The notes under the pieces are model-generated. The model saw only the letters and a program-made list of their open reading frames with translations, was not told the origin of the DNA and did not search any database. A program made the translations under genes and the position numbers. From Phycisphaerae bacterium SM23_33 (GTDB taxonomy: Bacteria > Planctomycetota > Phycisphaerae > SM23-33), in the NCBI GenBank assembly GCA_001303665.1, contig LJUF01000096.1, positions 1-10,124 on the forward strand: a stretch of 10,124 nucleotides of DNA, written 5' to 3'. The number at the start of each line of letters is the position of its first letter. Position 1 is the stretch's first letter. Of this stretch, positions 1 through 5,562 are shown one piece after another.

Positions 1-133
1 CGCCTGCGACGGGCGCTTTTGGCATCACGCACATGGGGTAAACACCTGAGACAGGCCTCAGGTATCTATAGGTGGCAATTTGGGGGGTTTGCAGAGCGGC
101 TTTGAGGAGGGTGAGGCGACGCAAGTCCTTGGG
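1..133. other. Non-coding left flank, possible end of an insertion sequence
   Basis: No credible gene is seen here. Positions 44-50 and 57-63 form a perfect 7-base inverted repeat (ACCTGAG / CTCAGGT) around a 6-base centre. The stretch ending at position 53 (ATGGGGTAAACACCTGAGACA on the plus strand, so TGTCTCAGGTGTTTACCCC read on the minus strand) resembles the TG...CA type of terminal repeat found on some insertion sequences with DDE integrase-type transposases, such as IS481-like elements. That resemblance is from memory. No transposase and no second terminus are visible, so the identification is weak. If right, the element's body would lie to the left of the window. Confidence 0.22.
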
Positions 134-349
134 GCCCTATGCTGGAGGGCAAAATAGGCCCCAAAAAGAGGCCAGTGAACGACTTTTTGGCCCGGCGGGG
201 GGGTGGCCGTCGGGCGGGCGGACTCGCTGGCCTGCGGCAAGCCCTTTATTTTCAAAGTGTTGCGCGAACGGGTCCCAGGCGTGGGTCTGGGGCTCTTGCG
301 CCCAGAAGGCACTCAAATCCCTTCAAAAGGGGTTCAGCGGATACCCCCC
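134..349 (+). repeat. Long intergenic repeat, left copy
   Basis: This segment matches the reverse complement of 9908-10124. A strongly conserved block (134-243) differs from the other copy at only about five positions, mostly in a G-run near 195-203. A diverged centre (244-301, 58 bases against 57) follows, then a second conserved block (302-349) with 4 differences in 48. Weak similarity may go on to about 398. The first block holds an 8-base inverted repeat (CCAAAAAG at 161-168, CTTTTTGG at 183-190) with a 14-base loop, kept in both copies. Length changes of two bases in the first block and one base in the centre would shift any reading frame, so it is unlikely to be coding. It is best read as a dispersed non-coding repeat, either miniature mobile-element-like or an RNA or protein binding element. 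True ends are unknown because the other copy is cut by the window edge. Confidence 0.85.
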
Positions 350-514
350 CAAGGGGGTTCAGGTGGGTGTTCTGGGTTGTGGCCGGGGCCGGGGGCGAGC
401 GGCGGGCGCTGGTCCGGGACTGTGGCGAGCGCGAGGGGCTTTGGCTGTTTGCGGCCCGTGCAGTTGGTGTGACGCGTGGGGCATCCGCGGTCCGGCAATC
501 TGCCATGCAAGGGC
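350..514. other. Non-coding stretch with no recognised element
   Basis: Apart from a possible diverged tail of the repeat (to about 398, where both copies carry a TG(T/C)GGCCGGGG motif), nothing recognisable is seen here. Open frames crossing this stretch have no database-like motif and are typical chance frames of GC-rich DNA. Confidence 0.5.
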
Positions 515-542
515 TTGCTCGAGGCTTTGGATGTCGTACAAT
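515..542 (+). promoter_or_regulatory. Candidate sigma70-type promoter for the pilT-like gene
   Basis: TTGCTC (515-520) and TACAAT (537-542) are separated by 16 bases. The -10 matches the consensus at five of six positions and the -35 at the key TTG. A start near 549 would give a leader of about 90 bases before the TTG start codon at 640. The site stands out in very GC-rich surroundings, but promoter rules in this lineage are poorly known, so this is a motif match only. Confidence 0.4.
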
Positions 543-587
543 AGGGGGACGGCCTGCCGGCGTGGGTAGAGTGTGGCGGAGGCGGGT

Positions 588-627
588 CCGCGGCAGCTCG
601 CCGCGGCGGCTTGGCTGGCTTGCAAGC
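588..627 (+). promoter_or_regulatory. Leader hairpin and palindrome ahead of the pilT-like gene
   Basis: CCGCGGC (588-594) and GCCGCGG (600-606) pair perfectly with a 5-base loop, giving an all-GC hairpin in the leader. A 10-base perfect palindrome, GCTTGCAAGC (618-627), then directly abuts the ribosome binding site. No T-run follows the hairpin, so it is not a standard terminator. It could affect translation or be an operator, or it could be chance in GC-rich DNA. Confidence 0.3.
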
Positions 628-632
628 AGGAG
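628..632 (+). promoter_or_regulatory. Ribosome binding site fixing a TTG start
   Basis: AGGAG lies seven bases before the TTG at 640. This strong site decides the start codon of the pilT-like gene, which has no ATG or GTG as well placed. Confidence 0.75.
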
Positions 633-639
633 TTGACCC

Positions 640-1791
640 TTGACAGAGCCCCAACCGATTGACGCACACGTTGAGAGCAGGCGGCAGCGGGAAGCGGAGC
701 CGCGGCTGTACAAGTGGTTTCGGGCGGTGAGCAAGGCCCAGGCCAGCGACCTGCACCTGAAGGCGGGCGTGGTGCCGCACATCCGGCGGGAGACGAAGAT
801 CCTGCCGGTGAAAGGGGAGGCCTTGACGGCGGATGACATCGCGGCCATGGCCTTTGAAATCCTGGACGAGAAGCAGCGGGTGTATTTCGAGGAGCAGGGC
901 AGCATCGACGTGGCGGAAGAGCCGGAAGGCGGGGACCGTTTCCGCATCAACATCTACCGTCAGCGCGGCAACATCAGCATGGCGGTGCGGCGGGTGTCGC
1001 GGGAGATTCCCGGCTTCCAGGAGCTGAACCTGCCGCCGCAGATCCGCCACATCGCGGAGCTGCGGGCGGGTCTGGTGCTGGTGTCGGGCACCACCGGGTC
1101 GGGCAAGTCCACCACCCTGGCGGCCATGCTGGAGCACATCAACCGCACCCGCCCCTGCCACATCATCACCATCGAGGACCCCATCGAGTATCTGCACATG
1201 GACCGCAAGGCGCTGGTGAACCAGCGCGAGGTGGGCATTGACGTTCCCAGCTTCCAGTCGGCGCTGAAGTACCTCATGCGCGAGGATCCCGACGTGGTGC
1301 TGGTCAGCGACATGCGCGACCGGGACACGTTTCAGGCGGCCCTCCAGGCCGCGGAGACGGGGCATCTGGTTTTCGGCACCATCCACGCCTCGACGGTGTC
1401 GGCGACGATCCCGCGGATCCTGGACCTGTTCTCGGCAGACTCGCGGGACCTGGTGCGGCAGACGCTGGCGATAAACCTAAAGGCGGTGATGTGCCAGATG
1501 CTGCTGCCGTGTCTGGCCGAGGGGATCGACCGTGTGCCGGCGGTGGAGATCCTGATCATCAACCCCTCGGCCCGGCAGTTGATTCAGGAGCAGCGGGACG
1601 GCGAGCTGATCGAGGTGGTTCGCTCCTGCGAGCACGAGGGGATGCAGGACTTCAACAAGAGCCTGCTGGATCTGGTGGAGAAGGACTACATTGACCCGCG
1701 GCTGGCCTACGAGGTGGCCCCGAATCCCGACGAGTTGAAGATGCGGCTGAAGGGGATTTCCGCCAGCCGGGCGGGCCTGTTGGGACGATAG
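640..1791 (+). CDS. pilT: PilT-like type IV pilus retraction ATPase family protein
   Basis: A 383-residue cytoplasmic ATPase of the PilT/PilB/GspE superfamily, in which hexamers convert ATP hydrolysis into movement of pilus or pilus-like machinery. The N-terminal PAS-like domain carries ASDLHL (35-40). The RecA-like domain has Walker A GTTGSGKST (150-158), Asp box ITIEDPIEY (176-184), Walker B DPDVVLVSDMRD (216-226 region) and His box AAETGHLVFGTIHA (237-250). The C-terminal part has a PilT-like NPSARQLIQEQ segment (308-318) and GMQDFNKSLLDL (334-345). Length and layout fit PilT rather than PilB: there is no N1 domain and no zinc cysteines. Odd point: the catalytic glutamate of the usual GEMRD motif is aspartate (Asp224, GAC at 1309-1311), so activity may be altered. 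The TTG start is supported by AGGAG seven bases upstream. It probably forms an operon with the next gene, 37 bases downstream. The family is certain; a role in real pilus retraction is not, as no pilus genes are nearby. Confidence 0.95.
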   Translation: MTEPQPIDAHVESRRQREAEPRLYKWFRAVSKAQASDLHLKAGVVPHIRRETKILPVKGEALTADDIAAMAFEILDEKQRVYFEEQGSIDVAEEPEGGDRFRINIYRQRGNISMAVRRVSREIPGFQELNLPPQIRHIAELRAGLVLVSGTTGSGKSTTLAAMLEHINRTRPCHIITIEDPIEYLHMDRKALVNQREVGIDVPSFQSALKYLMREDPDVVLVSDMRDRDTFQAALQAAETGHLVFGTIHASTVSATIPRILDLFSADSRDLVRQTLAINLKAVMCQMLLPCLAEGIDRVPAVEILIINPSARQLIQEQRDGELIEVVRSCEHEGMQDFNKSLLDLVEKDYIDPRLAYEVAPNPDELKMRLKGISASRAGLLGR

Positions 1792-1828
1792 CAGGCCCGG
1801 TTCAGCCGCGGGCTGGAGCGAGGTACGG

Positions 1829-3466
1829 ATGACCGGACTTTTCAGCATGACGATGCTGGCGGGGGTGCCCGATCTGGGCGGGTACTTTTCCATCCTGAAG
1901 ATCATCGTGATCCTGCCGCTGCTGCTGCCCTGGCTGTACGCGGCCACGTGGATGAACAAGGACACCGCGCGCGTTCGCACGGTGGGTCAGCTTTGGCTGG
2001 GGCTGACGCTGGGGGCCGGCGTGCTGGGGGTGCTGCTGTGGCTGGTGGTGCCGTACTTCCTGATCGGGGCGGTGCTGTACCTGGGCCTGACCGCCGGGGT
2101 CATCGGGGTATACGTGGGACACCGCAACAAGCGCGTGGTGTCGGAGGCCAAGGTGTTGACCGCCGAACACATCCGCGCGGTGCTGTCGCGGCGGCGGTCG
2201 GAGAAGGTGGAGGTCATGCAGCGCGTCAAGCTGTACGACTGCTACCGCAAGGCGGTCTTTCCCCCCGAGGAGGAGGCCACCCAGGAGCGGCGGGCTTACA
2301 ACGCCGTGCAGGAGCTGCTCCAGGACGTGGTGCTGATGCGCGCCAGCCAGGCGGACCTCAGCGCCGCCGGCCCGCAGACGGCGGTGCGGTTTGTCGTGGA
2401 CGGGGTGCTGCAGAACCGCCCGCCGCTGGATCGGGCCAAGGCGGACCTGCTGGTCGACTTCATCCGGGGCATCGCCGGCATGAAGCCGGAGGACAAGCGC
2501 CACCCGCAGGAGGGAAAGATCAGCCTGGACATGGGGGCCATGCAGGCGGACGTGGACGTGCTGGCGGCGGGGACGGCGCACGGGCAGCGGCTGCAACTGC
2601 GGGTGCTGCAGGAGTCGATCCAGACCAAGCTGGAGGAGCTGGGGATGCCCGACAGCCTGTACACCCGGCTGGTGGAGATCAGCGCCGAGGGTAAGGGGCT
2701 GGTTATCGTTTCCGGCCCGAAGGGCAACGGCGTCACCAGCACGTTGTATTCGCTTTTGCGGAAGCACGACGCGTATCTGAAGGCGCTGGGCTCGCTGGAG
2801 CGCTCGCCGGAGGTGGACCTGGAGAACGTCAGCCAGCAAAGCTACGCCGACGCCAACCACCTGGCGGACCGGCTGGCGTCGATGCTGCGGCGCGACCCGG
2901 ATGTGGTCATGGTGGACCAGTGCGAAACGACCCCGGCCGCCGAACTGGTCTGCGAGGCAGCCGCCGCAAAGAGCATGCTGCTGGGGGCCGTGGCCGACAA
3001 CGTCTTCGTGGCGCTGGCCCGATGGATCAAGGTTTGCGGCGATCGGGAAAGGGCCCTGGCCTGCCTCAAGGCCGTCACCTGCCAGAAACTGCTGCGGAAG
3101 CTCTGCCCCAAGTGCAAGGAGGCATATCGCCCGGCCAGGGAGATGCTGGCCAAGCTCAACCTGCCCGCCGAGAAGATCGAGCAGTTCTACCACCCGCCCA
3201 CCAAGCCCCTGACCGACGAAAAGGGCAGGCCGATCATCTGCCCCACCTGCCGCGGCACGGGCTACTACGGGCGGACGGCGGCGTTCGAGATGCTGGAGAT
3301 GAACGATGAAATCCGCCAGTTGATTGCCCAGGACGCCCCGCTGAGCCGGATCAAGGCCGCCTGCCGAAAGAACGGCATGCTCTACCTTCAGGAGCAGGCC
3401 CTGCGGAAGGTCATCAGCGGTATGACCAGCGTCGAGGAAGTCATTCGGGTTTCAAAGAGCAAATGA
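1829..3466 (+). CDS. Membrane-anchored GspE/PilB-like pseudo-ATPase
   Basis: A 545-residue relative of the assembly ATPases PilB/GspE. Two or three hydrophobic helices (about 22-41, 52-75, 76-97) anchor it in the membrane, unlike the soluble family norm. Residues about 155-265 match the PilB N2 domain (VRFVVDGVL, DKRHPQEGKISL), and about 285-540 match the RecA-like and C-terminal parts. Every nucleotide motif is eroded. Walker A reads GPKGNGVTS (296-304), with valine for the essential lysine. The Asp box is lost near 323-335. Walker B reads DPDVVMVDQCET (356-367), with Gln in place of Glu and no arginine. The His-box histidines are gone (AKSMLLGAVADN, 380-391). The zinc tetracysteine is intact (Cys426, Cys429, Cys471, Cys474), as is the GRTAAFEMLEM tail (481-491). 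The frame is open and the fold conserved, so it looks like a selected pseudoenzyme rather than decay. The start has GAGG five bases upstream. It may scaffold or regulate the upstream PilT-like ATPase (inference). Confidence 0.92.
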   Translation: MTGLFSMTMLAGVPDLGGYFSILKIIVILPLLLPWLYAATWMNKDTARVRTVGQLWLGLTLGAGVLGVLLWLVVPYFLIGAVLYLGLTAGVIGVYVGHRNKRVVSEAKVLTAEHIRAVLSRRRSEKVEVMQRVKLYDCYRKAVFPPEEEATQERRAYNAVQELLQDVVLMRASQADLSAAGPQTAVRFVVDGVLQNRPPLDRAKADLLVDFIRGIAGMKPEDKRHPQEGKISLDMGAMQADVDVLAAGTAHGQRLQLRVLQESIQTKLEELGMPDSLYTRLVEISAEGKGLVIVSGPKGNGVTSTLYSLLRKHDAYLKALGSLERSPEVDLENVSQQSYADANHLADRLASMLRRDPDVVMVDQCETTPAAELVCEAAAAKSMLLGAVADNVFVALARWIKVCGDRERALACLKAVTCQKLLRKLCPKCKEAYRPAREMLAKLNLPAEKIEQFYHPPTKPLTDEKGRPIICPTCRGTGYYGRTAAFEMLEMNDEIRQLIAQDAPLSRIKAACRKNGMLYLQEQALRKVISGMTSVEEVIRVSKSK

Positions 3467-3687
3467 GGCCCTTGCGCCCCCTGCTGAAGGGACGCCTTGG
3501 ACAAGATGCAGACGTGTGGAGAAACAGTCAGTGAAACGAAGGGCATCTGGCTGACGCGCGCAGTTGATTGGCGTATCCGTCTCGAAGGGACGGCCCTTCG
3601 GGCCGCGCCACCCGTGGACCGTTTCGCTGTTCCCCGTTGTTAATTGGTGTAATTCGCGGACTGTTGGTGGACCTGGAGGCCCAGCCG
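3467..3687 (+). promoter_or_regulatory. Intergenic leader with a strong hairpin
   Basis: This 221-base gap separates the pseudo-ATPase from the CvpA-like gene. Positions 3581-3602 form a 9-base stem (CTCGAAGGG with CCCTTCGGG, one G-T wobble) around the tetraloop ACGG. No T-run follows, so it is not a typical intrinsic terminator. It could be an RNA-processing or attenuation structure. A TGTAAT box (3648-3653, five of six to the -10 consensus) lies 34 bases before the start codon but lacks a convincing -35. The upstream in-frame extension of the next gene (from TTG at 3568) reads through this hairpin and is probably untranslated leader. Confidence 0.4.
3674..3679 (+). promoter_or_regulatory. 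Ribosome binding site fixing the CvpA-like start
   Basis: TGGAGG lies eight bases before the ATG at 3688, favouring that start over the in-frame TTG at 3568, which has no comparable site. Confidence 0.7.
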
Positions 3688-5544
3688 ATGGTATTGATCA
3701 TCATCGCGACCCTGTTGGTGCTGGGGTTTGCCTTCTACCAGACCACCCAGGGGATGTTCAGCGCCATGATCATGGCGATCCTGACGGTGCTGTGCTCGGC
3801 GGCGGCGCTGAACTACTACGAGCCGCTGGCGGGGATCTTCATCAGCAAGGGCTGGCTGGGGGCGTACGCGCACGGTGTCTGCATGCTGGCGCTGTTCGTG
3901 GTGCCCCTGCTGGCCCTGCGCGAGATCTTCGACCGCGTGATTCCCGGCAACGTGGTCATGGGCATGTGGACCGACCGCGTCGGCGGGGCGGCCTTCGGAC
4001 TGATCACCGCCTTCGTGCTGGTCGGGATGCTGATGATCGTGGTGCAGCTTCTGCCCCTGCCCGGCAGCATCGTGACCTACCAGCCCTACACCGCCACCCT
4101 GGAGGAAAACCACGGTCTGACCCCGCGCTGGGCCGGCCAGTTTGCCCTTTGGCTGGGCAAGGGCCTTTCGGCCACAGGCCTGTCGCCGGTCGGCGGCGGG
4201 CAGAGCTTGGGCTTGTGCCACGACGACCTGCTGCTGGATACGTTTTGTGTCCGCAACCGCCCGTCCGGCGCCTGGGCTGGCACCCCCGCAGACGCCTTGG
4301 AGGTCACCGATGTCTACGAGGTGCGGATGCCGGACAAGGAAAAGCTGCTCAAGCAGTTGAAGCTCCGGCCGGAGGAGATTGTCCGGCTGGGGGCGAATGT
4401 GGCGGCGGTCGAGAACGACGCGCCCAAGTACCCGCTGCTTCCGCCGCTGGCCAACACGAAGCTCTACGTGATACGGGTGACGGTCAAGGAGACCGCCCGG
4501 GACGGGGCGGACAACTGGTACCGGCTGCCGGCGACGCACTTCCGCCTGGTCACCGAAAAAGGCCACAGCTTTTACCCGGTGGGCTATCTGGCCTTCGCCG
4601 GCCGATACCGCGTGGAGACGGTCATTCCGAAGCGGTCGAAAATCAAGGTTGCTCAGATCGCTGACATCCTGGTCGCCCGCGCCTGGCAGGCGGAGGGCGG
4701 GCCCGAGAGACTGCTGGTGGACTGGCTTTATCGCCTGCCGCCCGAGGAAGTCCCCGAATACATGGCCTTCCGCCGGGTGGCCAGAGACGATCTGCCTCCC
4801 GTTGGAGTCGGCCTGCCGAGCCCCTTGGACGCGAAGGGCAACCTGCGGGCCCTGCACGTCAAGCCGGTCGACCCGCGGCGCGAAGGCTCGGCGCCGTTTG
4901 AGTCGGTCGGCGGAGCGCGGTTCATCCGCCCGACCAGCATGAGGCGGGACAACGAGATTCCCAAGGAACTGCAGGCGCAGGTCGGCACGGGCGGGGTCGC
5001 GCCGCCGATCCTTAAGAACGTGGTCCATACCAAGAGCATGTTCCACAGCGGCGTCCTGGCCGGGGCGGCCTCCGATCTATTCAGCCCGGAAAAGATGTCC
5101 TACCGGGTCAGGCAATACGAGACCCCGTCCGCCGAGATCGAGAGCCGCGGACGCAAGACCAGCGTGGCCATGCCCGTCGTCCAGGTGGAATGCGAGCTGG
5201 ACAAGGGCTTCGGCGGAAATCTTCCCGCCCTCATCGACAGCCTGAATCCACAGCTCATCCTCGACAACGGCGTCAGCCGGCCGCACAGCGGGGCATATCT
5301 GATTTACTCCACCAACGCCGGGCGGCAGGTGTACCTGTACTACGCCCCGACGTTCGACCGCACCAGGCTGGACGCGGGCTTCGCCGAGGCGCTGCGCGGG
5401 CATCTGGCCAGGGTGGAGAAGATCGGCTTCGTCTTCATCGTGCCCGCCGACAGGGACCGCGGCGTCGCCGGGATCGCCTTCACGCCGGACGGGGCCAACG
5501 ACGTCTTCGCCCCCGACCCGCTGGCCTGCTACTACGGCCGGTGA
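3688..5544 (+). CDS. CvpA-like four-helix membrane protein with long C-terminal region of unknown function
   Basis: A 618-residue protein starting directly with a membrane helix. Hydrophobic segments at about 1-17, 22-40, 62-80 and 99-122 match the size and layout of the CvpA (colicin V production) family, inner-membrane proteins of about 160-180 residues. After about residue 125 comes a soluble region of about 490 residues that I do not recognise. It includes a likely beta-rich part (about 255-315), a Pro/Arg-rich linker (about 375-440) and a last section (about 495-618) with alternating strands such as GAYLIYSTNAGRQVYLYYA and VEKIGFVFIVPADRDRG. The ATG start has TGGAGG eight bases upstream; the in-frame TTG at 3568 would add 40 residues that are not membrane-like. 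It lies 221 bases after the pseudo-ATPase on the same strand and may work with it at the membrane (inference). It ends 18 bases from the convergent hflX. The CvpA assignment is moderately sure; function is unknown. Confidence 0.9.
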   Translation: MVLIIIATLLVLGFAFYQTTQGMFSAMIMAILTVLCSAAALNYYEPLAGIFISKGWLGAYAHGVCMLALFVVPLLALREIFDRVIPGNVVMGMWTDRVGGAAFGLITAFVLVGMLMIVVQLLPLPGSIVTYQPYTATLEENHGLTPRWAGQFALWLGKGLSATGLSPVGGGQSLGLCHDDLLLDTFCVRNRPSGAWAGTPADALEVTDVYEVRMPDKEKLLKQLKLRPEEIVRLGANVAAVENDAPKYPLLPPLANTKLYVIRVTVKETARDGADNWYRLPATHFRLVTEKGHSFYPVGYLAFAGRYRVETVIPKRSKIKVAQIADILVARAWQAEGGPERLLVDWLYRLPPEEVPEYMAFRRVARDDLPPVGVGLPSPLDAKGNLRALHVKPVDPRREGSAPFESVGGARFIRPTSMRRDNEIPKELQAQVGTGGVAPPILKNVVHTKSMFHSGVLAGAASDLFSPEKMSYRVRQYETPSAEIESRGRKTSVAMPVVQVECELDKGFGGNLPALIDSLNPQLILDNGVSRPHSGAYLIYSTNAGRQVYLYYAPTFDRTRLDAGFAEALRGHLARVEKIGFVFIVPADRDRGVAGIAFTPDGANDVFAPDPLACYYGR

Positions 5545-5562
5545 GGTCGCGGCCGGGGCGGG

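Noticed and set aside
302..349. tRNA-like T-arm resemblance (TTCAAATCCC in the right copy of the repeat)
   Set aside because: No acceptor, D-arm or anticodon arm can be folded around it, and the left copy reads CTCAAATCCC, breaking the T-loop pattern.
72..636. Overlapping open frames on both strands, some giving similar peptides (for example ADSLACGKP) in both repeat copies
   Set aside because: The shared peptides come from shared repeat DNA. Two-base and one-base length differences between copies break the frames, no ribosome binding site is evident, and the compositions are typical of chance frames in GC-rich DNA.
1802..3193. 463-residue minus-strand frame opposite the pseudo-ATPase, and a similar one at 3640-5046
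   Set aside because: Both are His/Gln/Arg/Leu-rich shadows of the opposite-strand genes with no recognisable domain.
3568..3687. 40-residue N-terminal extension of the CvpA-like protein from a TTG start
   Set aside because: The extension spans a strong hairpin, is not membrane-like, and lacks a good ribosome binding site, whereas the ATG at 3688 has TGGAGG eight bases upstream and begins directly with a membrane helix.
5535..5555. CGGCCG / CGGCCG stem at the junction of the convergent CvpA-like and hflX genes as a shared terminator
   Set aside because: The stem is only six bases with a nine-base loop, it straddles a stop codon, there is no T-run on either side, and GGCC palindromes are common at this GC content.
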